From Helicobacter ailurogastricus (GTDB lineage Bacteria > Campylobacterota > Campylobacteria > Campylobacterales > Helicobacteraceae): a stretch of DNA of 41,706 nt. Of the stretch, positions 1-8,931 are shown piece after piece; the first letter of the stretch is position 1; every line of letters begins with the position of its first letter. The notes under the pieces are model-generated. The model was not told the DNA's origin. It worked only from the letters and a program-made list of their open reading frames with translations, and searched no databases. Where the stretch lies: the NCBI RefSeq assembly GCF_001282945.1, contig NZ_CDMG01000004.1, forward strand, positions 281,883-323,588, read 5' to 3'. Made by a program: the position numbers and the translations under genes.

Positions 1-145
1 CCCCCGCCATAGCGCAAAGGGCTTTTAGTGTAGCGTTTATAGTGCCGTTTTTGCGATCGCAAATGATCTAAGAAAAGAGATTTTTTAGCCGAATACATAG
101 CAGAAATTCCCCCTCCTTGCCCCCTCCAAAAAGCAAAGGCAAGGG

Positions 146-1774
146 CTACATCATACCGCCCATGCCACCCATATCAGGCACAGCAGGAGCAGGCTTGTCT
201 TCTTTAACTTCGTGCACAGTGGCCTCAGTGGTTAAGAGCAAGCTAGAGACAGACACCGCGTTTTGCAAAGCGATGCGCGCTACTTTGAGGGGGTCAATGA
301 TGCCCGCTTTAAACATATCCACATATTCGCCATTGCTCGCGTTGAAACCAAAATGGGCTTCTTTGTGCTTTTCTACTTCATTGACCACCACACCGCGATC
401 GTAACCCGCATTGGCCGCGATTTGGGCTAGAGGGGCTTTAATGGCGCGTTTGATGATCTCATAGCCCACTTTTTCATCTTCATGCAATTCTAAATGCACT
501 TTTTGGGCGGCACGAATCAAAGCCGCGCCCCCACCAATCACAATGCCTTCTTCTACGGCGGCTTTGGTGGCAGAAAGCGCGTCATCTACGCGATCTTTCT
601 TTTCTTTCATTTCCACTTCAGAAGCCGCACCCACTTTAATCACCGCCACGCCACCGCTGAGTTTTGCCAAGCGTTCTTGAAGTTTTTCTTTATCGTAATC
701 GCTGGTGGTGGATTCAATTTGGGTTTTGATTTGGGCGATGCGATCTTTAACGGCATGCGCTTGACCCTTGCCATCCACGATGGTGGTGTTGTCTTTGTCA
801 ATCACAATGCGCGCCGCCACGCCTAGATCGCTCACATCGGCGTTTTCTAGGGTTTTGCCTAGCTCTTCAGAGATCACTTGCCCGCCGGTAAGGATTGCGA
901 TGTCTTTGAGCATTTCTTTACGGCGATCGCCAAAGCCGGGGGCTTTGACCGCTGCCACATTGAGTACACCCCTAAGTTTATTGACCACTAGAGTTGTGAG
1001 CGCTTCGCCCTCAATGTCTTCAGCGATGATCAAAAGGGGTTTGCCCTCTTTCATGGTGCGCTCCAACAAGGGCAAAATGTCTTTCATGCTAGAGATTTTC
1101 TTATCGGTGAGCAAAATGTAAGCATTTTCTAGCTGGGTGGTCATTTTTTCGGCGTTGGTAACAAAGTAGGGAGAAAGATAGCCACGATCAAATTGCATGC
1201 CCTCTACAACATCTAATTCATCTTCAATCCCCTTAGCTTCTTCAACAGTGATCACGCCGTCTTTGCCCACTTTTTCCATCGCATCGGCGATTAATTTGCC
1301 GATTTTTTCATCGGAGTTAGCCGAAATGGTCGCAACTTGGGTGATTTCTTCTTTGCCACCCACTTTTTTGCTAGATTTTTTCAGCTCGGCAATGATGGCT
1401 TCGCTGGCTTTATCCATCCCGCGTTTGACTTCAATAGGGTTAGCCCCAGCAGTAATGTTGCGCAAACCTTCTTTAAAAATGCTGTAAGCTAAAACGGTGG
1501 CGGTGGTGGTGCCATCCCCAGCCGCATCGGCAGTTTTGCTCGCCACTTCTTTAACCAGTTGCGCGCCCATGTTGGCTACAGGGCAGGCGAGCTCAATTTC
1601 TTTAGCCACGCTCACGCCGTCTTTGGTAATGCTAGGCGCGCCATAGCTTTTTTGAATGAGCACATTGCGCCCGCGAGGTCCCATGGTGACCTTAACCGCG
1701 TCATTGAGTTGTTTCACGCCTTCAAAAAGTTTATTGCGTGCGTTGTCTGAAAATCTGATCTCTTTAGTTGCCAT
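146..1774 (-). CDS. groEL: 60-kDa chaperonin GroEL
   Basis: Cytosolic chaperonin that forms the double-ring folding chamber and works with the GroES lid. The 542-residue protein starts [13 protein letters not shown], has the apical and equatorial signatures including DGTTT near residue 87 and a GGG turn near residue 414, and ends in the typical GGMGGMM tail, so it is full length. A GGACA-type ribosome-binding site precedes the ATG. It lies 61 bp downstream of groES on the same strand and is almost certainly co-transcribed from the groES promoter, which carries an HrcA-type operator. Identification is secure from whole-length family resemblance. Confidence 0.98.
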   Translation of the reverse strand: MATKEIRFSDNARNKLFEGVKQLNDAVKVTMGPRGRNVLIQKSYGAPSITKDGVSVAKEIELACPVANMGAQLVKEVASKTADAAGDGTTTATVLAYSIFKEGLRNITAGANPIEVKRGMDKASEAIIAELKKSSKKVGGKEEITQVATISANSDEKIGKLIADAMEKVGKDGVITVEEAKGIEDELDVVEGMQFDRGYLSPYFVTNAEKMTTQLENAYILLTDKKISSMKDILPLLERTMKEGKPLLIIAEDIEGEALTTLVVNKLRGVLNVAAVKAPGFGDRRKEMLKDIAILTGGQVISEELGKTLENADVSDLGVAARIVIDKDNTTIVDGKGQAHAVKDRIAQIKTQIESTTSDYDKEKLQERLAKLSGGVAVIKVGAASEVEMKEKKDRVDDALSATKAAVEEGIVIGGGAALIRAAQKVHLELHEDEKVGYEIIKRAIKAPLAQIAANAGYDRGVVVNEVEKHKEAHFGFNASNGEYVDMFKAGIIDPLKVARIALQNAVSVSSLLLTTEATVHEVKEDKPAPAVPDMGGMGGMM

Positions 1775-1835
1775 TGTTTGTCCTTTTTTTGTTGTATGAA
1801 TGGGAGGGGCGCGCTAAAACGCCCCAAAGTCTAGC

Positions 1836-2180
1836 TTAGTGGCTATGACAGCAGTCGCCCTCGTGTTTGTGATCGCCTTTTTTATGCCCGTGCTCATGCC
1901 CATGGCAGCAAGAATCCACCACGCCTAGCACATCCTCAAGCTCTAAAACCATAAATTCTTTCCCGCCTAGTACGATTTCTGTGCCTTTGTACTTGCCAAA
2001 CGCCACCACATCGCCCTCTTTAAGGCATTTGCACCCTTCGCTGATTTTGTGGCTGACGGCTTTAACCACGCCCATTTGGGGTTTTTCTTTGGCGTTGTCA
2101 GGGATGATAATCCCAGAAGCGGTTTTCTTTTCTTCTTCTAGTCTTTCAACTAGCACTCTTTCGCCTAATGGCTTAAACAT
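1836..2180 (-). CDS. groES: 10-kDa co-chaperonin GroES (HspA) with metal-binding tail
   Basis: Lid of the GroEL chamber. Residues 1-90 form the usual GroES domain ([17 protein letters not shown] start, [17 protein letters not shown] end). The last ~25 residues are a Helicobacter-specific tail rich in His and Cys (two CCH motifs and several HxH motifs). In H. pylori HspA the equivalent tail binds nickel and is linked to urease and hydrogenase maturation; the same role here is inferred. First gene of the groES-groEL operon; the start is set by AAGGAG seven bases upstream. Confidence 0.97.
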   Translation of the reverse strand: MFKPLGERVLVERLEEEKKTASGIIIPDNAKEKPQMGVVKAVSHKISEGCKCLKEGDVVAFGKYKGTEIVLGGKEFMVLELEDVLGVVDSCCHGHEHGHKKGDHKHEGDCCHSH

Positions 2181-2204
2181 TGTGTCTCCTTAAAGTTACA
2201 AAAA

Positions 2205-2231
2205 TTAGCACTTAAAAAATTTAAGTGCCAC
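2205..2231 (-). promoter_or_regulatory. CIRCE-like HrcA operator upstream of groES
   Basis: Inverted repeat TTAGCACTT, nine-base spacer, AAGTGCCAC. The left arm matches the CIRCE consensus fully and the right arm matches in six of nine positions. It covers the predicted transcription start of the groES promoter, so bound HrcA would block initiation. HrcA control of this operon is known in H. pylori; the repressor gene is not in the window. Confidence 0.8.
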
Positions 2232-2232
2232 G

Positions 2233-2261
2233 ATTTTAGCGAAAAATCTCGTATAAGTCAA
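2233..2261 (-). promoter_or_regulatory. sigma70 promoter of groES-groEL
   Basis: On the minus strand TTGACT (2261-2256) and TAAAAT (2238-2233, preceded by GC) are separated by exactly 17 bases. This is an unusually complete -35/-10 pair for Helicobacter, where -35 boxes are normally weak. Predicted start is near 2226, inside the CIRCE-like repeat. Confidence 0.8.
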
Positions 2262-2410
2262 GGCTTAAGGCAAATATAAATTATTTTACTAATAAAACTT
2301 GATATGTAAAGGCTAAAGTTATTTACTATTAAATCTATAAAATTATGGGCTGTACTTGTCTGTGTGCGCCTTTAGGCAAAATCAAAGTTTCATATGCTAA
2401 ATTTTTAAAC

Positions 2411-4087
2411 ATGATCACGCAGGAGTCTCTAGAACAACTCAAGCAAATCGCCGACATCGTGGAAGTGGTGCAGGGCTACATCCCGCTTAAAAAAGTGGGG
2501 AGCAATTACCAAGCCATTTGCCCTTTTCACGATGAAAAGACCCCTAGTTTTGTAGTTAGCCCCCAGCGTAATTCTTTTCGCTGTTATGGTTGTTCTAAGG
2601 CGGGCAATGCCTTTACCTTTATCATGGAATATGAAAAAGTCGATTTCCCCACAGCGGCGCAAAAATTGGCAGGCATGTTTAATGTACCTTTACAATTTAC
2701 CCACACCGCCCAGCCCACAGCCAATGTAGATGTTTTGGAGCAAGTCGCCCAGTGCTACCAAGCCCAGCTAGACAAAACCCCCAATGCTCTAAGTTACTTG
2801 CAACAAAGAGGAGTAAGCCCCCAAAGCCTCAAGGATTTTTCTTTGGGCTTTTGCACGCAACAAAGTGTATCCACCTACATTAAAGAACATAGACTAGATA
2901 ACAAAACCCTTTTAGAGTTGGGGGTTTTGGGGCAGGACGATTTTAAGAGGGTCTTTGTGCGTTTCAATGGGCGACTCATGTTTCCCATCCACAACCCCAA
3001 TGGCAAGATTGTAGGTTTTGGGGGGCGAGTGTTGCAAAGCGATTCTGCGGGCGATTCTAAGAATCGCTCCAAAATGGCCAAGTACATCAACTCCCCACAA
3101 AGTCACCTCTTTAATAAATCTAAATTGCTCTATGGCTATTTTCAAGCCCGCCAAAGCATTCTTAAAACCAAGCAACTGATTTTAACCGAGGGTTATTTGG
3201 ATGTGATTTTGTTGCACCAAGCGGGGTTTAACACGGCGGTTGCCACTTTAGGCACAGCCTTAACCCCTGAGCACTTGCCCGCCCTAAGTCGGGGCGAGCC
3301 CTCTATCATCTTGCTTTATGATGGCGACAAGGCGGGGCATTTAGCGGCTTTTAAGGCCAGCCAACTGCTTGCCAAAGAGCTTAAGGGCGGGGGTGTGGTG
3401 TTGTTGCCCCCCCAATTTGACCCAGCGGATATGATCTTGCAAGGACAAGCCCAAGCCCTTAAGGCCCTTTTAGAGCGCCCCATCCCCTTTATTGAGTTTG
3501 TTTTGCAAGGAATCGTGAAAGGTTACAACTTAAACGACCCCTTGCAAAAAAAGCAGGCTTTCGAACAAGTCCAAGCCTTTTTACACACGCTGCCCCCCAT
3601 GGTGCAAGAGGATTATAAACCGATGGCTGCCAGTTTATTGCAAACTTCTTTGCGCTTTTTAGACCCACATAAACCCAAAACCCAGAACCCCCAACCTCTA
3701 GCCCAACGCCTCATTAGCGACCCTTTGGAAGAGTTGCTGATTAAATACATGGCGCTGTATCCCGAGTTGCTAGAAAGAGCAAAGGCCTACATCACACCCC
3801 AAGTCTTTAAACATTGTGCCCACGCCTTTGAGTTGCTGTGCAGCTCTCAGCCCGAAGACGCACAAATTGCCGCCATTAAACTAGATGAGCGGCTACCCAC
3901 AGCTACACCCCCACACGAAGATTTTGACGCGCAACTAGCCTTGTTGATCAAGCGCTATTGCGCTGCGCAATTGGAGCAAATCAACCACCTTTACACGCAT
4001 CTAGAGTTGGCCCAAAGGCTAGAGATGCTAGCCCAGTGGCGCTCAAAGTTGCACCAATCCAACCAAGGAGAATTAGTCAAAGTATGA
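2411..4087 (+). CDS. dnaG: Host DNA primase DnaG
   Basis: Synthesises RNA primers at the replication fork with DnaB. The N-terminal CHC2 zinc-binding domain shows CPFHDEKTPSF and CYGC. The Toprim core has LTEGYLDVI (catalytic Glu) and LLYDGDKAG (the acidic DxD-type motif). I start at the ATG giving MITQESLEQLKQIADIV (558 residues), because the 22 codons upstream do not resemble DnaG and primases usually begin at this point; no good ribosome-binding site is visible for either start. Its TGA overlaps the ATG of the next gene (ATGA), indicating translational coupling. A second, phage-type primase lies at 24092-25684. Confidence 0.96.
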   Translation: MITQESLEQLKQIADIVEVVQGYIPLKKVGSNYQAICPFHDEKTPSFVVSPQRNSFRCYGCSKAGNAFTFIMEYEKVDFPTAAQKLAGMFNVPLQFTHTAQPTANVDVLEQVAQCYQAQLDKTPNALSYLQQRGVSPQSLKDFSLGFCTQQSVSTYIKEHRLDNKTLLELGVLGQDDFKRVFVRFNGRLMFPIHNPNGKIVGFGGRVLQSDSAGDSKNRSKMAKYINSPQSHLFNKSKLLYGYFQARQSILKTKQLILTEGYLDVILLHQAGFNTAVATLGTALTPEHLPALSRGEPSIILLYDGDKAGHLAAFKASQLLAKELKGGGVVLLPPQFDPADMILQGQAQALKALLERPIPFIEFVLQGIVKGYNLNDPLQKKQAFEQVQAFLHTLPPMVQEDYKPMAASLLQTSLRFLDPHKPKTQNPQPLAQRLISDPLEELLIKYMALYPELLERAKAYITPQVFKHCAHAFELLCSSQPEDAQIAAIKLDERLPTATPPHEDFDAQLALLIKRYCAAQLEQINHLYTHLELAQRLEMLAQWRSKLHQSNQGELVKV

Positions 4088-5148
4088 GAGCCTTAGCGTT
4101 ATTCAGTGGCGGACTAGATAGCTTGTTGTCCATGCACCTAGTGGCTGCGCAGGGGGTGGAGGTGATCGCCCTGCATTTTAATATCGGTTTTGGGAGCAAT
4201 AAGGACAAGAGGGAGTATTTGCAAAAAGCCAGCGCGCAAGTTGGGGCGCAAATCCTCTTTTGTGATATTCAAGAGCAGTTTTTTAATGAAGTGCTTTTTC
4301 AGCCTAAATACGGCTATGGCAAATACTTTAACCCCTGCATCGATTGCCACGCCAATATGTTTCGACAAGCCTTTTACAAACTCCTAGAACTGCAGGCGGA
4401 TTTTGTCATCAGCGGGGAGGTGTTAGGCCAGCGCCCCAAGAGTCAGCGCAAAGAAGCCATGGATCAGGTGAAAAAATTAGTGCGTGCCTTCGGGCAGGAG
4501 AGTTGCTTTGATGGCTTGTTAGATCGCAAGGGCGATGACCCCAGTAAGCCCAAATTTCTGGACGAGTTGTTGTTAAGGCCGATGAGTGCACAGCTTTTAG
4601 AGCCCAGCTTTGCAGAAAAGCGAAAGTGGGTGGATCGGACTAGACTCTTGGGTGTGCAGGGGCGGGGGCGCACTTACCAGTTAGAAAAGGTCAAAGAACT
4701 GGGCTTAGAGCATTATGAGAACCCCAGCGGAGGGTGCTTACTGACCGATTTAGGCGTGAGCCGTAAGCTTAAAGACCTCCAAGCCCACCGCCAAAGCACC
4801 CAACAAGACATGGTTGTGCAAGACAATATCCTTGTTAAGGTCGGGCGTTATATGGTCGTGGGGAACACCCGCGTTGTCGTGGCGCGCAATGAGCTAGAAA
4901 ATGCCAAACTAGAAACCAACCATCCTTTGATGGATCGAATCACATTGCTCGATTGCAAGGGGCCTTTGGGGCTTGTGGAAAAACGCGCCAGCACTGAAGA
5001 GAAGAAATTAGCTGCCCAAATTGTGTTAAGCTATGCTAAAAGTGAAGAGGGGCGCGCCTATGGTGTGCAAGTGGGCAACAAGGCCTTTAGCCTCAGCCCG
5101 CTTAGTAGAAAGAAGGCGCAGAGCTATTTGTTTTTAACTTTAAATTAA
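4084..5148 (+). CDS. PP-loop ATPase, MnmA/ThiI-related tRNA-modifying type
   Basis: A 354-residue cytosolic protein starting MRALALFSGGLDSLLS. SGGLDS is the PP-loop that binds ATP and adenylates a substrate in the tRNA thiolation and N-type ATP-pyrophosphatase families. CIDCHANM near residue 83 and the NPSGGCLLTD stretch carry cysteines placed as in thiolation enzymes. The C-terminal third is a separate domain, possibly RNA binding. In H. pylori the gene after dnaG (HP0013) belongs to this family. The exact substrate is not known from sequence. The ATGA overlap with dnaG fixes the start. Confidence 0.8.
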   Translation: MRALALFSGGLDSLLSMHLVAAQGVEVIALHFNIGFGSNKDKREYLQKASAQVGAQILFCDIQEQFFNEVLFQPKYGYGKYFNPCIDCHANMFRQAFYKLLELQADFVISGEVLGQRPKSQRKEAMDQVKKLVRAFGQESCFDGLLDRKGDDPSKPKFLDELLLRPMSAQLLEPSFAEKRKWVDRTRLLGVQGRGRTYQLEKVKELGLEHYENPSGGCLLTDLGVSRKLKDLQAHRQSTQQDMVVQDNILVKVGRYMVVGNTRVVVARNELENAKLETNHPLMDRITLLDCKGPLGLVEKRASTEEKKLAAQIVLSYAKSEEGRAYGVQVGNKAFSLSPLSRKKAQSYLFLTLN

Positions 5149-5158
5149 GGGAGAATAA

Positions 5159-6001
5159 ATGCAAGACTTTATCGGCTTAGGGGTTGTGGGCAACTTTGCA
5201 CGGCATTTAGAGCAGGCGGGCGAGGCGCACAGCTTCATTAACATGAAACACATTGAAAAAGATGCGCCTAAGGGGCTTTTTCCCTTTTATTTGCCACTGG
5301 ATGGTGGCTATTTGGGGCGTTATTGCATCGACAATGAAGTGGTCATTTTACCTGATGATTTGAGCTTGAGGGCGCAAGCCGAGCCAGAAATTGCCCTAGA
5401 GTGCGAGGTAACCTACAACGACAAGCATTTAGTCGAAAGCATCACACCTCATTACTTCATGGCCTTTAACGATGCCTCGGTCCGCAATTTGCCCGTCAAA
5501 AGACTTTCAGCTAAAAAGAATTTTTCTAAAGCTTCTAAGGGTATGGGGGAAAAACTACCCATCGACCGCTTCGTTTATGGTGGGGTGTGCAACGACTATT
5601 CTATTGCGTCCTTTTTAACTAGAGAGGGGCAAACCCATGTTTATGGGGAAAATTCTAAACTTGTCAAATATGAGTATTTTTACGACAAGTTGCTCGATTG
5701 GATTGTGGAGATGTTAAACACCCAAGAGGATACGGGCAGTTTAGAAAACCTCAAAGACATTTTAAAAGCCCAAAACTACCCCTCTAAGTTTTTAATCGCC
5801 ATTGGAGCTACGCCTTACATGCCCTTTGCCCAAGAACATTTTTTGCAACAAGGCGACACCATCACCATCATCGCCTACAACCACCGCCGTTACAGCTTTG
5901 ATAAAATTTTGGAGATGACGGCTTCAAATACTCTGCAACAAGCCCCTTTAGTCGATACTTCAATCATACAACAAAGGATACTTTTAGAGAGCATCGGCTA
6001 G
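5159..6001 (+). CDS. Conserved unknown protein, DUF5718-like
   Basis: A 280-residue protein without signal peptide or membrane segments. It begins MQDFIGLGVVGNFARHLEQAGE, and the segment AEPEIALECEVTY followed by FMAFNDAS recalls the fumarylacetoacetate-hydrolase-like fold, but the family has no assigned function that I know. GGGAGAA lies seven bases before the ATG. It follows the PP-loop gene by 10 bp and is probably in the dnaG operon, the same place as the HP0014-type gene in H. pylori. Confidence 0.75.
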   Translation: MQDFIGLGVVGNFARHLEQAGEAHSFINMKHIEKDAPKGLFPFYLPLDGGYLGRYCIDNEVVILPDDLSLRAQAEPEIALECEVTYNDKHLVESITPHYFMAFNDASVRNLPVKRLSAKKNFSKASKGMGEKLPIDRFVYGGVCNDYSIASFLTREGQTHVYGENSKLVKYEYFYDKLLDWIVEMLNTQEDTGSLENLKDILKAQNYPSKFLIAIGATPYMPFAQEHFLQQGDTITIIAYNHRRYSFDKILEMTASNTLQQAPLVDTSIIQQRILLESIG

Positions 6002-6109
6002 GAATTTAGTGTTATTTTTTTGTAAATAGAACACAAAAACCCCCGTTTAAAAAGTTATTAAGCAATGTCAGCCTAAAATTAGAATGAAATTTATTAACAG
6101 AGAGTGAAT

Positions 6110-6475
6110 ATGAAGCAAAAAGATCACCACTTAGGTCCAGACCACGAATTCCACCAACTCAAGCAGGAGTATTTGCGCCAAGAGGTTGCCTACGCGACCT
6201 ACTTGCGAGAAAGCAAAAAGCAACTCTACGGTTGTAAAGATGTTTTAGAGCGGCACGCTTTCTTCATGAACCGTTGCCGTGCTTATAAACCCCTCAATGA
6301 CATTTATATGCGCTTGCGCTCTGTGTCAAAGAAATGCAAAATCGGCATGCAGTCTATCCGCGAGTCATTTGAAAAGTTTAGGCGCACGCACAACAACACC
6401 CTAACTTCTATCAAACGCTACGAAAGCAAGTTGCAGAGGATTAGGGAGGGTAAGGCCCCCTCGGATTGGGAATAA
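6110..6475 (+). CDS. Small basic helical protein, unknown
   Basis: A 121-residue protein rich in Lys, Arg, Glu and Gln and predicted almost wholly helical, with no signal or membrane segment. Two adjacent starts are possible, GTG at 6104 and ATG at 6110. I prefer the ATG because AGAGAG sits at a usable distance before it. A TAAAAT/TAGAAT tract at 6074-6085 could serve as a promoter -10. It ends one base before the convergent selD. I do not recognise the family; the composition suggests nucleic-acid or protein binding, but this is only inference. Confidence 0.6.
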   Translation: MKQKDHHLGPDHEFHQLKQEYLRQEVAYATYLRESKKQLYGCKDVLERHAFFMNRCRAYKPLNDIYMRLRSVSKKCKIGMQSIRESFEKFRRTHNNTLTSIKRYESKLQRIREGKAPSDWE

Positions 6476-6476
6476 T

Positions 6477-7484
6477 CTAAAGTAGGGCGATCTTTTGCCC
6501 GCCGGGCACGCACTGCCCGATCACTTCTGCCTTGATGCCTTGGTCTTTTAGTCTTTTAGCACATTCTAACCCCTCTTTAGCTTCCAAAGCCACAAGCAAA
6601 CCCCCAGAGGTCTGCGCATCGTAAAAGAGAATGTCGGGGAGTTTCGTATAGCTTTGCACCTGTGTTTGTAGGGCTTTTTTATTTGCCACGCTGCCCCCCG
6701 GATACACCCCTTCTTTAGCTAGCTCTAAAGCCCCTTTTAAAAGGGGAATATTTGCTGTGTCCGCTTCGATAGAAATTTTAGGATTTAGCATTTCGCACAG
6801 ATGCCCCACGAGCCCAAAACCAGTTACATCTGTGCAGGCATGCACGCTAAAATCTTGCAAAATCTGCATGGCTTTTAGGTTTAAAGTTGCCATGCTACTT
6901 ATGGCTTGGGGCGCGCTATCTAAAAGCTTGCGCTTTAAGGCGGTGGTGATGATTCCACTGCCTAGGGGCTTGGTTAAAATCAACACATCACCCACTTGCG
7001 CCCCCTTGTTGCGCCACAAAGATTTTTCGACAAGCCCCGTCACGCTTAGGCCAAATTTTTGCTCCACATCGCTTAAACTATGCCCGCCTAAGAGCGCACA
7101 AGAACACTCATTGAGCTTGTCTAAGCAACCTTGCATGATCGCTTGCACGCTCTCTAAACTGACATGCTCTTGATCCCACGCCAATACACTCAGCGCGCCG
7201 ATCGCGCGCGCGCCCTTAGCAAAAACATCGCTTAAGGCATTAGCCGTAGCAATCTGCCCATAGATATAAGGGTCATCCACCACCGGGGGGATCACATCCA
7301 CGCTTTGCACGAGCACGGACTCTCCTAGTTGCACTGCTCCACAATCATCCTCATCACTAAAATCTAAAACCACGCCTTTAAAGCGGGGTTGTGTGAGCTT
7401 TGCCGTGATTTGTTTGAGGTCTTCCAGACCCACCTTAGCCGCTCAACCCGCACAGCGCACAAACTGGGTCAATGCTTCTGCCAA
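6477..7484 (-). CDS. selD: Selenophosphate synthetase, probable selenoprotein (in-frame TGA)
   Basis: Makes selenophosphate from selenide and ATP for Sec-tRNA and selenouridine synthesis. The obvious open frame begins at GTG 7433 (VGLEDLKQI) but lacks the catalytic N-terminus. Reading on upstream in the same frame gives, from TTG at 7484, MAEALTQFVRCAG, then TGA (7445-7443), then AAKVGLEDLKQI. The TGA falls exactly where SelD has its catalytic Cys/Sec, followed by Lys at +3 (U14...K17; E. coli C17...K20). AAAGGA precedes the TTG, and an in-frame TAA at 7490-7488, the cysE stop, bounds the ORF. A hairpin follows the TGA. The rest is complete: TDVTGFGLVGH and DAQTSGGLL are SelD signatures. 335 residues including Sec. 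The alternative is an N-terminal nonsense mutation. Confidence 0.88.
7418..7430 (-). promoter_or_regulatory. Candidate bacterial SECIS hairpin in selD
   Basis: In the mRNA the bases GGTCT (7430-7426), loop GGA, AGACC (7422-7418) form a five-pair stem. The loop begins 17 bases after the selD TGA, inside the 16-37 base window typical of bacterial SECIS elements, and contains G residues. The element lies in coding sequence, as bacterial SECIS elements do. Needs SelB binding or readthrough data to confirm. Confidence 0.5.
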
Positions 7485-7487
7485 TGT

Positions 7488-8003
7488 TTATTCCTTTGTG
7501 ATGGTCTTAGCCTTTGTGCCCACCGCCGTGGCTCCACTGGGTAAATCTGAAACCACCACGGCGTTAGCCCCGATTTTGACATCATCGCCAATGGTGATCG
7601 CTCCTAACACCTTCGCACCCGCGCCCACCACCACGCGATCGCCCAAAGTGGGGTGGCGTTTGCCTTTGAGCTTGCCAGTGCCCCCTAGAGTTACTCCATG
7701 ATAAATGGTTACATCATCTCCAATCTGAGTGGTTTCCCCGATGACCACGCCCATGCCATGGTCAATAAAGAGTCCGCGCCCAATCTGTGCTCCCGGGTGA
7801 ATCTCAATCCCAGTTAAAAAGCGACTGAGTTGCGAAAGGGCACGGGCAAGAAAATAAAAGCGTTTTTGATGCAAGGCGTGGGCTAGGCGGTGAAAAAACA
7901 AAGCATGCACCCCCGGATAGAGCAATAAGACCTCCCATTTATTGCGCGCCGCCGGGTCTTGCTCTAAAGCCCGCTCTAGACTATAAATGAGATCCATCAT
8001 CAT
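7488..8003 (-). CDS. cysE: Serine O-acetyltransferase CysE
   Basis: Transfers acetyl from acetyl-CoA to L-serine, giving O-acetylserine for CysK. The C-terminal half shows left-handed beta-helix hexapeptides ([40 protein letters not shown]) with the family His-Gly pairs. An upstream in-frame ATG at 8036 exists, but its extra residues lie inside cysK; the ATG cluster at 8003 ([13 protein letters not shown]) gives 171 residues and a typical CysE start. It overlaps the cysK end by 23 bases, and its last codons carry the ribosome-binding site of selD. Confidence 0.93.
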   Translation of the reverse strand: MMMDLIYSLERALEQDPAARNKWEVLLLYPGVHALFFHRLAHALHQKRFYFLARALSQLSRFLTGIEIHPGAQIGRGLFIDHGMGVVIGETTQIGDDVTIYHGVTLGGTGKLKGKRHPTLGDRVVVGAGAKVLGAITIGDDVKIGANAVVVSDLPSGATAVGTKAKTITKE

Positions 8004-8904
8004 AGAGCCCGGTAGAGATGTATTTTTCTCCCCCATCAGCCGCGAGGGTTAAAACAGACTTGCCCTGACCTAGTCTGCGCGCCACTTGCATCGCCGCAAA
8101 AATCGCCGCCCCTGAGGAGATGCCCACTAAAATCCCCTCTTTTTGCCCAAAGAGTCTAGCCGTGTGAATCGCATCGCGCTCATCAACCGCGATCACCTCA
8201 TCGACCACGCTTTTATCATAGTTAGCTGGCACAAAACCCACGCCAATGCCTTGAATTTTATGCGGACTGTGTGCGCCTCCGCTTAAAATAGACGATTGGG
8301 CAGGCTCTACGGCAATGATCTGTGCCTTGTGCTTACTCTCTTTGAATTTACGCCCCACACCTGCAATTGTCCCCCCCGTGCCCACGCCTAGCACCAGCGC
8401 GTCTAAATCGGGCAAATCCCATAAAATCTCTTCAGCGGTGGTGCAGTAGTGTTTATTAGGGTTAGCGGGGTTTTCAAATTGTTGGGGAATAAAATGTCCG
8501 GGAGCTGCACCAATCTCTAAGGCTTTGTCAATCGCTCCCTTAGTGCCTTGACTGCCCGGGGTTAGGACCAATTCCGCCCCATAAGCCCTAATCAGCTCCC
8601 TACGCTCAATGCTCATGGTGTCTGGCATCACAATGATCACCTTATACCCCTTAAGTAAGCCAATTAATGCCAAAGCAATCCCCGTGTTGCCACTCGTGGG
8701 CTCAACTATGGTCATGCCCTTAATCAGCCGCCCATCCTTTTCTGCCTGCTCGATCATTCCCCAAGCTGCCCGATCTTTCACACTCCCCCCGGGATTAAAC
8801 TTCTCTAGCTTGACAAACAAATCCCCCGCCCCCACTTCTAAAAGCTTGCTTGTCTTTAAAATAGGGGTGTTGCCGATGAGCTCTAACGCACTGCTGTAAA
8901 TCAT
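7981..8904 (-). CDS. cysK: Cysteine synthase / O-acetylserine sulfhydrylase
   Basis: PLP enzyme that makes cysteine from O-acetylserine and sulfide. The 307-residue protein has [11 protein letters not shown] with the PLP lysine, the phosphate-binding PTSGNTG loop near residue 69, GTGGTI, and a typical start [26 protein letters not shown] precedes the ATG. cysE overlaps its 3' end, which supports true cysteine synthesis rather than cystathionine beta-synthase activity, although the families are close. Confidence 0.95.
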   Translation of the reverse strand: MIYSSALELIGNTPILKTSKLLEVGAGDLFVKLEKFNPGGSVKDRAAWGMIEQAEKDGRLIKGMTIVEPTSGNTGIALALIGLLKGYKVIIVMPDTMSIERRELIRAYGAELVLTPGSQGTKGAIDKALEIGAAPGHFIPQQFENPANPNKHYCTTAEEILWDLPDLDALVLGVGTGGTIAGVGRKFKESKHKAQIIAVEPAQSSILSGGAHSPHKIQGIGVGFVPANYDKSVVDEVIAVDERDAIHTARLFGQKEGILVGISSGAAIFAAMQVARRLGQGKSVLTLAADGGEKYISTGLYDDGSHL

Positions 8905-8931
8905 TGTTATCCTTTCTTTTGGTTTAAAAAA

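Noticed and set aside
51-62. Palindrome TTGCGATCGCAA near the left edge, as groEL terminator.
   Set aside because: The loop would be only GATC with a five-pair stem, and no T-run follows on the minus strand. Seen once, so no repeat family can be argued.
3958-4083. Upstream extension of the PP-loop gene into dnaG.
   Set aside because: It lies in the dnaG coding region, and the family starts at the MRALALFSGG methionine, which overlaps the dnaG stop as ATGA.
6477-7433. selD as an N-terminally truncated pseudogene.
   Set aside because: The upstream frame, ribosome-binding site, exact Sec position with Lys at +3 and the following hairpin all favour selenocysteine readthrough. Not fully excluded without selB/selC.
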